DNA of 43,933 bases from Butyrivibrio sp. GTDB lineage: Bacteria; Bacillota_A; Clostridia; Lachnospirales; Lachnospiraceae. Made by a program: the position numbers and the translations under genes. Location: contig JAGOGF010000010.1 of assembly GCA_017996845.1 (NCBI GenBank), positions 1-43,933 on the forward strand. The letters are read 5' to 3'. The first letter of the stretch is position 1. Every line of letters begins with the position of its first letter. Positions 8,902 through 17,180 of the stretch are shown piece after piece. The notes below the pieces were generated by a model, which was given only the letters and a program-made list of their open reading frames with translations, ran no database searches and had not been told where the DNA came from.

Positions 8902-9156
8902 TTATCCTTCTACAATCAGATATCTTCCGTCACCAACATCGAATACTTCTGCAGCTTCAAGGACATCATCTTCTCCGGAATCAAGACCTTCTTCTTCCAG
9001 ATATTCCTCAACTTCTTCTGCAGAGTCCACGACAACAGCCATACAGTCCTCAAGAAATGCTTCTGCCTCTTCCAGTGTGGAAGCCACATCTTCCGGAAAA
9101 AGCTGACCCTGATTTTCCAGAAAGCATCTCAATACTGCGTCATCGTATTCATGCAT
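8902..9156 (-). CDS. Small acidic protein of unknown function (84 aa)
   Basis: Very acidic: Glu and Asp dominate residues 20-65 (for example EEVEEYLEEEGLDSGEDD), with only a few basic residues. It has no signal peptide, membrane segment or known catalytic motif. GGAGGG lies about 10 nt before ATG 9156. It is the last gene of a leftward cluster, 22 nt behind maf, and two hairpins follow. The gene looks real: strong ribosome site, tight spacing and a coherent amphipathic, helix-prone sequence. I do not recognise a function; a small regulatory or scaffold protein is conceivable. Confidence 0.75.
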   Translation of the reverse strand: MHEYDDAVLRCFLENQGQLFPEDVASTLEEAEAFLEDCMAVVVDSAEEVEEYLEEEGLDSGEDDVLEAAEVFDVGDGRYLIVEG

Positions 9157-9178
9157 ATAATCATCCCTCCTACATGAA

Positions 9179-9793
9179 TTACATCAGGTGATGTATTTTC
9201 ATCTCCTGACAGACCCTGGCAACCGGCAGTCCAACAACATTGTTGTAATCACCATGAATTTCCTTCACATACACTGCAAATTTTCCCTGAATCCCATAGC
9301 TGCCCGCTTTATCATCCGGCTCACCCGTCTGAACATAAACTGCTATCTCTTCCTGCGTCATGGGATAAACTTCAACCTGCGTACATTCATGAAAAACCGC
9401 TCTGCCGCATTCACCATCTGCGCTTCTCCATAAGAGAGTCACACCAGTATACACCTGATGTACTTCTCCCTGCAGCATCCCGATCATGTGTACTGCGTCT
9501 TCACGGTCTTTCGGTTTTCCAAGTATCTTATTCTTATATGATACAACGGTATCCGCCCCTATGACAACTGTCGTTTCATAATTCTGCAGATTTTTTTCAA
9601 AAGTTCCTTCATCGGATAGTCTTTTTAGTATTTCCTGTGCTTTTTGTTCCGAAAGATTTTCTACCACTTCTGAAGGAATTGTTCCGGTAATTTTTTCTTC
9701 TCCTGTCGCAGGTATTACACAAAAAGTTATCCCCGCCTGTTCCAGCAATTCCTTCCTTCTTGGAGATGCCGAAGCCAATATTATTTTATTCAT
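9179..9793 (-). CDS. maf: Maf-type nucleoside triphosphate pyrophosphatase
   Basis: A 204-residue Maf/HAM1-like protein that hydrolyses non-canonical or excess NTPs to NMP + PPi (house-cleaning; dTTP/UTP or methylated nucleotides in characterised members) and is tied to division arrest. Signatures seen: SASPRRKELLEQAG at the N-terminus, VIGADTVV with the catalytic Asp near residue 79, GKPKD, and the C-terminal YGIQGKFAVYVKEIHGDYNNVVGLP. The start ATG overlaps the ppk1 stop in an ATGA arrangement, so translation is probably coupled. Its AAAGGA ribosome site lies within ppk1. Confidence 0.93.
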   Translation of the reverse strand: MNKIILASASPRRKELLEQAGITFCVIPATGEEKITGTIPSEVVENLSEQKAQEILKRLSDEGTFEKNLQNYETTVVIGADTVVSYKNKILGKPKDREDAVHMIGMLQGEVHQVYTGVTLLWRSADGECGRAVFHECTQVEVYPMTQEEIAVYVQTGEPDDKAGSYGIQGKFAVYVKEIHGDYNNVVGLPVARVCQEMKIHHLM

Positions 9794-11928
9794 TCCTCCG
9801 GTCCTTTCATTTCAGGCTCGAAGACTCTGCTGTTTTGTATTTCTCTTTTTTTCGCTGCCTCTGCTGCTTCTTCACCAAACAGTTTTTGTGAATTCAGAGG
9901 TGTTTTTCCCCTGCGATCAACCTTTACATATATCCCATCCTGATTCAGAATGTGCGCTTTTTCTGTATCATGCAGCTCTGTTTCCAGAATATGCATAATC
10001 TTTGCACGCAGCTCCGCATTTTCCACAGGAAACAGAATCTCTACACGACGTTCCAGATTTCTGGGCATCCAGTCCGCACTGCTGCAATAATACTCAGGCT
10101 TCCCTGCGTTCTCGAAATAGAATATCCGGCTATGTTCCAGATAATTTCCGACAATGGAGCGAACCGTTATATTTTCACTCACTCCCGGAATTCCGGTTTT
10201 TAAGCTGCAGATACCTCTGACGATCAGATCAATCCTGACACCCGCAGCACTTGCTTCATAAAGCGCAGCAATTACCTCCTGATGACAGATTGAATTCATC
10301 TTGGCTATGATATGTGCAGGTTCACCTCTTCTGGCATTCTCCGTCTCTCTCTGGATCAAATACAAAATTCTGTCCTTAAGCCAAAGCGGAGCGAGGCTGA
10401 GACGATTCCATGCAAGCGGTTCCGAATATCCGGACAGCATGTTAAATACTGCTGTCGCGTCTTCTCCATATGCTTCTCTGCAAGTAAAAATTCCAATATC
10501 CGTATACTGCCTTGCAGTAGAATCATTGTAATTGCCAGTTGCGAGATGCACATATCTGCGGATCCCATCTTCTTCTCTTCTGACAACCAACGTAATTTTA
10601 CAATGTGTTTTCAGACCTACCAGTCCATATATAACATGGCATCCTGCTTTTTCCAGCATTTTCGCCCAGACAATATTATTTTCTTCGTCAAAACGAGCCT
10701 TCAGTTCTACCAGAACAGTCACCTGCTTGCCATGGTCAGCTGCTTTTGCAAGGGCAGCAATAATCGGAGAATTTCCGCTTACTCTGTAAAGAGTTTGCTT
10801 GATTGCCAGAACTGAAGGGTCTATTGCAGCAGATGATACAAATCGTACTACCGGGTCAAATGTCTGATATGGATGATGCATCAGAATATCACCTTTCCTG
10901 ATTTCCTCAAATATATCACAGTCTGCCGGAAGCTCCGGAACCGGCTGTGGTACGCTGTAAGCATGCTCTTTCAGACGTTCAAACCCGTCGAGTTTATAGA
11001 GTTTCATAAGGAAAGTCAGATCAAGAGGGCCTTCTATCCGATAAATTTCAGTCTCATCTACACCCAGTTCCTGTGCAATTACCTTTAAAAGCCTTCTGTC
11101 AACGCTATTCTCAACCTCAAGCCGGATCGCCTGTCCCCACTGCCTCTTCTTTAACTGTTTCTCAATTTCTTTCAGTAAATCTTCCGCTTCGTCTTCATCA
11201 ATGGAAAGATCTGCATTTCTGCCCACACGAAATGGATTACAGCAAATAATATCGTAGTTCAGAAAAAGTTTTGACATATTGCGTGCAATAATTTCTTCCA
11301 GAAGAATCAATTTTCCGGGTTTCCCCTCTTCTGCAGGAAGTTCCAATATTCTGGGAATAACATCCGGAACCTGAACCGTTGCGAAATCAAGTTCTTCGTT
11401 TCCACCCTTCTTGCGTACAAGTGCACCGATATTCAGTGTTTTGTTTCTGATCAAAGGAAAAGGTCTGGAAGAATCTACTGCCATCGGAGTCAGAACCGGA
11501 TATACGAATTCATTAAAATACCGGTCTGTATACTCACATTCCTCCTGCGTCAATTCATCATGATTTCTCACAATCACAAGTCCATTCTGTTCCAGTTGGG
11601 GCAAAAGTGATCTGTTATATGTCGAATATTGCATATCAACAAACCTGTGCACTGCTTCCCCTACTGCACTTAACTGTTCCTGCGCTGTCATACCGGCAAT
11701 ATCAGTTTTCTGATAATCTGCATTGACCATATCCTTTAAAGATGCTACCCTGACCATGAAAAACTCATCCAGATTACTAGCTGTAATACTTAGAAACTTC
11801 AAACGTTCAAAAAGCGGATTGGAATGATCTCTGGCTTCTGAAAGACATCTTTCATTAAACTGCAACCAGCTCAATTCCCGATTGGTATAATATTTTGCAT
11901 TCAGAAAGTCCTTTTCTTTACCTGCCAT
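9790..11928 (-). CDS. ppk1: Polyphosphate kinase 1
   Basis: A 712-residue PPK1 that reversibly moves the gamma-phosphate of ATP onto inorganic polyphosphate; usually membrane-associated. Length and domain order (N-terminal, head, C1, C2) fit the family. Key parts: the N-terminal YYTNRELSWLQFNERCL; the autophosphorylated-His region YVHLATGNYNDSTARQYTD; LVGLKTHCKITLVVRRE; and the second His in YLEHSRIFYFEN. AGGAGG sits 4 nt before ATG 11928. The ppx/gppA gene ends 16 nt upstream and maf overlaps downstream, so synthesis and breakdown of polyphosphate are coexpressed. Confidence 0.97.
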   Translation of the reverse strand: MAGKEKDFLNAKYYTNRELSWLQFNERCLSEARDHSNPLFERLKFLSITASNLDEFFMVRVASLKDMVNADYQKTDIAGMTAQEQLSAVGEAVHRFVDMQYSTYNRSLLPQLEQNGLVIVRNHDELTQEECEYTDRYFNEFVYPVLTPMAVDSSRPFPLIRNKTLNIGALVRKKGGNEELDFATVQVPDVIPRILELPAEEGKPGKLILLEEIIARNMSKLFLNYDIICCNPFRVGRNADLSIDEDEAEDLLKEIEKQLKKRQWGQAIRLEVENSVDRRLLKVIAQELGVDETEIYRIEGPLDLTFLMKLYKLDGFERLKEHAYSVPQPVPELPADCDIFEEIRKGDILMHHPYQTFDPVVRFVSSAAIDPSVLAIKQTLYRVSGNSPIIAALAKAADHGKQVTVLVELKARFDEENNIVWAKMLEKAGCHVIYGLVGLKTHCKITLVVRREEDGIRRYVHLATGNYNDSTARQYTDIGIFTCREAYGEDATAVFNMLSGYSEPLAWNRLSLAPLWLKDRILYLIQRETENARRGEPAHIIAKMNSICHQEVIAALYEASAAGVRIDLIVRGICSLKTGIPGVSENITVRSIVGNYLEHSRIFYFENAGKPEYYCSSADWMPRNLERRVEILFPVENAELRAKIMHILETELHDTEKAHILNQDGIYVKVDRRGKTPLNSQKLFGEEAAEAAKKREIQNSRVFEPEMKGPEE

Positions 11929-11944
11929 CTGTCCTCCTGTGAGA

Positions 11945-13492
11945 TCAGAGTGTTCTTTTCTGCCTGATTATCGGGCGAACTCCGAATATTTCCTCAAAAA
12001 ACCCTGCTCTGTTATTAAACAGGCCCTGTTCAACTGTTATATCATTCATTGTGTCTACATTAATCACAAGTTCATTTTCCTTGAGCATAACATGTACATC
12101 CTTAAACTTCTGCCTGTGCGTACGGTCAAGTCCGTTTGCCACTCTCAGAATTGCAGTCAGCTTTGCAATTGTCAGATATGCCTTCTGATCAATTTTGGAA
12201 TACCGTTCACTGTGATCATTATAATATGCAAAAGGTTCATGATTGAAAAGAACAACATTTGCTACAATTTCACGTTCCTTATGCGAAAGTCCAATGATTT
12301 CCGTAGACATGATAATATTGTAGGAACATTCTCCAAGATTCACCAGGCTGATATATTTTCCGCAATCATGCAGAATCGTCGCAATCTGCAGCAGCAGACG
12401 TTCCCTTTTCCCGAGTCCATGAATTTTTTTCATGTGATCAAAGATCGGAAGTGCAATTGCCTGAAGTGTCTCGGCACGCATTCTGCTGCCCATATACCTT
12501 TTAGAAATATTTTGTGCACAGGCAATAATGTCCTGCTCGAAATCATGTGTTGTCCGAATCATTTTCTTACGTTCCGCATATTCGTAAGCGATTCCATCGC
12601 AAAGCGTCATTCCTGGCGCCCACAGCAGTTCCGTTCCCATTACCTTTGCAATATTTCTTACCAGTAACCCTGAAATATACAATAGTGATATATTTTCATC
12701 TGGAATATTCAATTCTTTTGCAAGCGCCTGCTTGGATTTTTCCCCCGTATTACTGATGAAATTCTCAAATCCGCAGGCATCCACAAATCCCTTTGGACAT
12801 TCTCCAAACGTCACGTTCTGTATCACAGGTGAGAGATAATCATCAATAATAATCAGATTTTTAAACTTTCTATCCTTTAAGTACAGTTTTTCAAACACTG
12901 ACAGCTGTGACTCAACCAGTTCCGTTATCATTTCCTTATATTTTCTGGTTCCTGAACCAAGCATATCCAGTGTCTGATGCAATCGAAGTACACCCAGTTT
13001 CATATTCTGTGTTGTTACAAGCTTATCATTGTCAAAAAGTGAAATCTGAATGCTTCCTCCTCCAATATCCACAATTGCAGTTGGTTTTACAATGATTTCA
13101 GAAAATTCACCACTGCGAAGTGCAGTAGATTTGTAATCCAGAAAGCGCTGCTCTGAATTACTCAATACATCGATATGAATGCCCGTTCTCTGCTCCAGCT
13201 GCTCCAGCACGACCCGGATATTATGCGTTTCACGCATGGCACTGGTTCCGTATGCCTGATAATGTGTTACGCCATAGGTTTGCATAATATTATCGTAGTC
13301 CATCAAAACACGGGTTATTTCATGTACATGTTCCGTGCTGATTCTTCCTGTCGCATATGTCTCGGTTCCAAGATCGATCCGGTGTCTGATATAATCCAGC
13401 TCCCTGACACCTTTTTTGGAAGAAATCTCAAATACCTTCATGGAAAGCTCATATGAACCTACGTCGATCGCCGCAAAAATCTCACCCGCCAT
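11945..13492 (-). CDS. ppx: Ppx/GppA exopolyphosphatase with C-terminal HD domain
   Basis: A 515-residue member of the Ppx/GppA family (exopolyphosphatase and/or pppGpp 5'-phosphatase). The ASKHA fold starts with AAIDVGSYELSMKVFE and continues with DIGGGSIQISLFD, the second phosphate-binding loop. The C-terminal half carries an HD-type helical domain with ILHDCGKYIS and FNHEPF, as in the four-domain E. coli Ppx. Which substrate dominates cannot be read from sequence, but adjacency to ppk1 favours polyphosphate. GGGAG lies 11 nt before ATG 13492. DUF815 is 28 nt upstream. Confidence 0.92.
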   Translation of the reverse strand: MAGEIFAAIDVGSYELSMKVFEISSKKGVRELDYIRHRIDLGTETYATGRISTEHVHEITRVLMDYDNIMQTYGVTHYQAYGTSAMRETHNIRVVLEQLEQRTGIHIDVLSNSEQRFLDYKSTALRSGEFSEIIVKPTAIVDIGGGSIQISLFDNDKLVTTQNMKLGVLRLHQTLDMLGSGTRKYKEMITELVESQLSVFEKLYLKDRKFKNLIIIDDYLSPVIQNVTFGECPKGFVDACGFENFISNTGEKSKQALAKELNIPDENISLLYISGLLVRNIAKVMGTELLWAPGMTLCDGIAYEYAERKKMIRTTHDFEQDIIACAQNISKRYMGSRMRAETLQAIALPIFDHMKKIHGLGKRERLLLQIATILHDCGKYISLVNLGECSYNIIMSTEIIGLSHKEREIVANVVLFNHEPFAYYNDHSERYSKIDQKAYLTIAKLTAILRVANGLDRTHRQKFKDVHVMLKENELVINVDTMNDITVEQGLFNNRAGFFEEIFGVRPIIRQKRTL

Positions 13493-13520
13493 ATATTCTC
13501 ATACTCCCTGTCTGCCTGGC

Positions 13521-14822
13521 TCAGGCCATGCGTTCCGTACCAACCAGATAATCAATGAACTGCTGGGCAGTTCTGCCGGATAATCCCCCATGTGACATTT
13601 CCCACCTGTTGGCTTTCAGATACAATTCATCTTCCTGAATGTTGATCCCGTTTCTTTCTGCAAGTTCCTTTACGATGCTGCGAAATTCCTTCTGATCGGG
13701 TGCGCCAAAATAAATCGTCACTCCAAATCGATCTACCAGCGATAACTTCTCCTGTACCGTATCATTACGATGAATATCATCATCTTCCAGTTTGGGTTTA
13801 TCTTTGAAGCTCTCGCGAATCAGATGCCGTCTGTTGGAGGTCGCATATATCAGCACGTTTTCAGGCTTTTTCTCCAATCCACCTTCAATTACAGCCTTCA
13901 GGTACTTATATTCTATTTCAAATTCTTCAAAGCTGAGATCATCCATATATATAATAAAACGATAATTTCTACCTTTTATCTGATCAATTACATCGTTCAG
14001 ATCCTGAAACTGATGCTTATATACTTCAATAATACGAAGACCCTGATCAAAATAGGCATTTGCAATTGCTTTGATACTGGAAGATTTGCCTGTTCCGGCG
14101 TCCCCGTACAGAAGACAGTTATTAGCCATTCTTCCTTCCACAAATGCCTCCGTATTATCAATCAGTTTTTTCTTGGCAATCTCATACCCTACCAGATCTT
14201 CCAGATTAACATGCCGGATATTCTTAATTGGTATAATTTGTGCACCATCGTCCGAATGCAAAATTCGAAATGCCTTATGAAGGCCAAATTTTCCAACTCC
14301 GTATTCCTTGTAGAACTGTGTCAGAATATCCTTCATTTCATTTGCATTGCTGCTTTCTGCAAGTGCCTTGGCCAGAACACATATCCGATCTCTGATTCTA
14401 TGATTATACATCTTGCTTTCCACTGAACAGGGATGGTAATCCAGAAGCATATCAAATTCCGGTACAGAAAGCTGCTGCAGTAAAATTGTAAAATCATAAT
14501 TAAAAAATTCTTTGAAAATAGCGATATCATGAAGTGCCAGATGATTGATCGTTCCTTCAACATTTCCCCTTATCTCGGTTGCCATACTGTAACTGTTCTC
14601 ATCATTGACCAGAAGCGTAGTCAGATAGCAATGCCAGAGATTACCGTAAAATCCGCTTCTGCCTGCAATTTCTGTCAGACCGTTCATACATTCATACATG
14701 CATTCCCGATCACCAGTCACATCAATTTTCTCAGCAGCGCTATGTTCAAACAGTCTGGACATTTTGTCCAGAATATCCGCGTTGTTAAATTTTTTATAAA
14801 CAATCAGTTCGTCTTCCCGCAT
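13521..14822 (-). CDS. DUF815-family AAA ATPase
   Basis: A 433-residue P-loop ATPase with Walker A GDAGTGKSSS (about residue 241) and a Walker-B-like FIIYMDDLSFEEFE, in the order and spacing of DUF815 proteins. The first 200 residues are a helical domain of unknown role. A late segment has DRFGVTIYFGAPDQKEF, an AAA-type sensor region. DUF815 members are widespread in clostridia and have no settled function. AGGAG lies 7 nt before ATG 14822. It sits between pheA and ppx in the same direction, so it is expressed with polyphosphate genes, which is the only functional hint. Confidence 0.85.
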   Translation of the reverse strand: MREDELIVYKKFNNADILDKMSRLFEHSAAEKIDVTGDRECMYECMNGLTEIAGRSGFYGNLWHCYLTTLLVNDENSYSMATEIRGNVEGTINHLALHDIAIFKEFFNYDFTILLQQLSVPEFDMLLDYHPCSVESKMYNHRIRDRICVLAKALAESSNANEMKDILTQFYKEYGVGKFGLHKAFRILHSDDGAQIIPIKNIRHVNLEDLVGYEIAKKKLIDNTEAFVEGRMANNCLLYGDAGTGKSSSIKAIANAYFDQGLRIIEVYKHQFQDLNDVIDQIKGRNYRFIIYMDDLSFEEFEIEYKYLKAVIEGGLEKKPENVLIYATSNRRHLIRESFKDKPKLEDDDIHRNDTVQEKLSLVDRFGVTIYFGAPDQKEFRSIVKELAERNGINIQEDELYLKANRWEMSHGGLSGRTAQQFIDYLVGTERMA

Positions 14823-14884
14823 GATACTTCTCCTTTTTTATATCTCCTGCAGAATTTTCTTCCTGCAGCTCTGCAAAATCAGGG

Positions 14885-16012
14885 TCAGTAATTCCCCAGA
14901 ATCCTGAGTTCTATGGTTTCTTCACGAAGACCGCGCAGTGCATTTTTTACCGCACTGTCAGAAAGATTTCCTTCGAAATCAATAAAGAAACGATATTCCC
15001 AGTTTCGTCCCTCAATCGGTCTGCTTTCAATTTTGGTCATATTCAGATTATTATATATAAAATGTGACAGCATATGATACAACGATCCTGCTTCATGCCG
15101 AACCTCCAGACATATGCTGATTTTGTTCGCGTTTTTCAGGAAAATCTTCTGATTGGTTACAACAATAAAACGAGTGGAATTGGTATCCGATTGATTAATT
15201 TCTTTTTGCAGAACTTCCATTTCATAGTATTTTGCCGCATATTCACTTGCTATAGCCGCCTGTGAAGGATCCTGCTCCCGGGCAATCTTCTGCACGGCAA
15301 AAGCATTGTTTTTCATGCTGACCTGCTGCCATTCCGGATGATTTCCGAGAAATCTCGCGCTTTGCATCAAAGACTGCGGATGAGAATATACTGTTTTAAT
15401 ATCCTCCATTCTGGTACCGGGTCTGACAATCAGGCAGTGCTCAATCTTTAAAATCTGTTCTCCGACAATATAATTCTCATACTCACTCAGCAGATCATAT
15501 ATCTCACTGACAATCCCTGCTGTGGAATTCTCTATCGGAAGAACTGCATAATCTGCACTTCCCTCTTCCATTGCACTCATAACATCCCGAAACGTGTCAA
15601 CATGAAAACTGTTGACATGTTCTCCGAAAAAGAGCTGCATCGCCATTTGTGAATATGCGCCTTCTGCACCGGGAAATACCACTCTTGCATGCGCCTTATC
15701 CAGATTTTCCACTGAAATAAAAGGGAGTCTTCCTGACGCGCCCTGTTCCGCAAGCTTCTGATATTGGAGTTTGCGGCTCATAGACATAATCTGTTCAAAC
15801 AGTTCTTCTATTCCGATACTGTTAAACTCATTATGTGCAAGATTTCTGACACTGCAGATTTTCTCATTTTCTCTTGCTTTATCAAAAACCTTTTTCCCGG
15901 TTGCAATCTTGTAATCCGCAACCTGGGAAGAAATATCCATTCTTTTCTCATACAATGCAACAATCTGTGCATCAATCTCGTCAATCTGCTTTCGAAGTTC
16001 TGTTAATTCCAT
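14885..16012 (-). CDS. pheA: Bifunctional chorismate mutase / prephenate dehydratase (P-protein)
   Basis: A 375-residue fusion that converts chorismate to prephenate and then to phenylpyruvate, the phenylalanine branch. Residues 1-85 are the AroQ helical mutase (LRKQIDEIDAQIVALYEKRMDI, including the basic DKARENEKI site); about 110-285 are the dehydratase (FPGAEGAYSQMA and the catalytic DTNSTRFIVV); about 298-372 are an ACT domain with EAGSLYHML and ESRPIEGRNWEY, the phenylalanine-sensing motifs. The three-domain layout equals the proteobacterial P-protein, and feedback inhibition by Phe is expected. It heads the leftward polyphosphate cluster and has its own promoter at 16057-16085. Confidence 0.96.
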   Translation of the reverse strand: MELTELRKQIDEIDAQIVALYEKRMDISSQVADYKIATGKKVFDKARENEKICSVRNLAHNEFNSIGIEELFEQIMSMSRKLQYQKLAEQGASGRLPFISVENLDKAHARVVFPGAEGAYSQMAMQLFFGEHVNSFHVDTFRDVMSAMEEGSADYAVLPIENSTAGIVSEIYDLLSEYENYIVGEQILKIEHCLIVRPGTRMEDIKTVYSHPQSLMQSARFLGNHPEWQQVSMKNNAFAVQKIAREQDPSQAAIASEYAAKYYEMEVLQKEINQSDTNSTRFIVVTNQKIFLKNANKISICLEVRHEAGSLYHMLSHFIYNNLNMTKIESRPIEGRNWEYRFFIDFEGNLSDSAVKNALRGLREETIELRILGNY

Positions 16013-16056
16013 ATATTTTCCCTTATCTTTCTGTGATTCTATGGACTCTTATTGGC

Positions 16057-16085
16057 ATTTTAGAACAAATGCGCCTTGATAGCAA
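16057..16085 (-). promoter_or_regulatory. Promoter of pheA and the downstream cluster
   Basis: On the minus strand: -35 TTGCTA (16080-16085), 17-bp spacer, -10 TAAAAT (16057-16062). Its -35 box shares two bases with that of the divergent DUF5050 gene. Confidence 0.75.
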
Positions 16086-16104
16086 GGTTTAACTCCACTA
16101 TAAT
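16076..16104 (+). promoter_or_regulatory. Promoter of the DUF5050 gene
   Basis: -35 TTGATA (16076-16081), 17-bp spacer and perfect -10 TATAAT (16099-16104). It leaves a 5' leader of about 55 nt before ATG 16167. Confidence 0.8.
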
Positions 16105-16166
16105 AATGGTATCAGACAACAGCTCAAAAAAGAGATTAATATCACTCTATTTGAGTGGAGGTGAAA

Positions 16167-17180
16167 ATGTATAAAAATATTAAAATTGTCATAATTATGA
16201 TATTCGTATTTGTTGCACTTACTTTATTCAGTATAATGTCCCTGCTCAATCAAAGGGTTCCTCTCAATCCGGATAACGCCGTCGGAAACACAGCCGGAAA
16301 CATCAATAATAATGGATATTTCTGTGAAAATAACGGGAAAGTATATTTTTCCAATTCATTAAAAAGTCATTGCCTTTATTCCATGAATTCAGATGAAACC
16401 AATGTAAAACAGCTGACTTCCATGAATGTCAAGTATATTTCAAGCATCGGTGATTTTCTGTATTTCTATATGGATTCCAGTTCCTCAGCGCAGGCTACCG
16501 GTCTTGGTCATTTTGCAAATGAATATGGTATCTATCGCAGTCATACCAATGGCAAAAACATGACCTGTATGGTTCGTGACTATACCAAAATGATGCAGGT
16601 CTGCGGAAGTTATGTTTATTATCAGGTACAGCAGTCAAACAATGGTGTTTTGGAAAAGATCAGAATTGACAAGTCCAACCGCTCTACTGTTGCAAAAGAA
16701 ATGATTAATCCGTCCTGTTATGCAAATGGAATACTCTATTACAATGGCGTTGAAAAAGATCAGAATCTGCATCGGATGAACACTTTGCAGGGTGATTCCA
16801 CCTCTGTTGTTCTCAATGGTTATTTCTATAATCCTGTTTTTCATGATAACTATATCTACTATATGGATGTATCAAATAATTACAGATTATGCCGTTTCAA
16901 CCTTGCAAATGGCTCTTTGGATGTATTGACTGATGACCGGATTGATTTTTTCAACCTGAACGATACCTATATCTATTATGCATACTCCTCACAGGATAAC
17001 CCTTCACTGAAAAGAATGCGTCTGGATGGCTCTGATAACAGGGTTATTCTAAATGGTGTCTATAACAGCATCAACCTGACATCCAAATATGTATATTTTA
17101 TGCGATATGGTGATGATATCACAACCTATCATATGCCCATCGATGGTTCTTCTGCTCCTGTACCCTTTAATCCGGAGTGA
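16167..17180 (+). CDS. DUF5050-type membrane-anchored beta-propeller protein
   Basis: A 337-residue protein with one N-terminal hydrophobic segment (about residues 5-26) and no clear cleavage site, so probably a surface protein held by an N-terminal anchor. The rest is repeats of about 45 residues built on a YYxxx...LxRMxxDGS pattern (IYYMDVSNNYRLCRFNL; IYYAYSS..LKRMRLDGSD; VYFMRYGDD), which is how DUF5050 propellers look. Such domains are common in Clostridia; the ligand is unknown. ATG 16167 has GGAGGTG 4 nt upstream; a GTG at 16155 would lie before that site. Its last 14 bases overlap the end of the convergent MATE gene. Confidence 0.82.
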   Translation: MYKNIKIVIIMIFVFVALTLFSIMSLLNQRVPLNPDNAVGNTAGNINNNGYFCENNGKVYFSNSLKSHCLYSMNSDETNVKQLTSMNVKYISSIGDFLYFYMDSSSSAQATGLGHFANEYGIYRSHTNGKNMTCMVRDYTKMMQVCGSYVYYQVQQSNNGVLEKIRIDKSNRSTVAKEMINPSCYANGILYYNGVEKDQNLHRMNTLQGDSTSVVLNGYFYNPVFHDNYIYYMDVSNNYRLCRFNLANGSLDVLTDDRIDFFNLNDTYIYYAYSSQDNPSLKRMRLDGSDNRVILNGVYNSINLTSKYVYFMRYGDDITTYHMPIDGSSAPVPFNPE

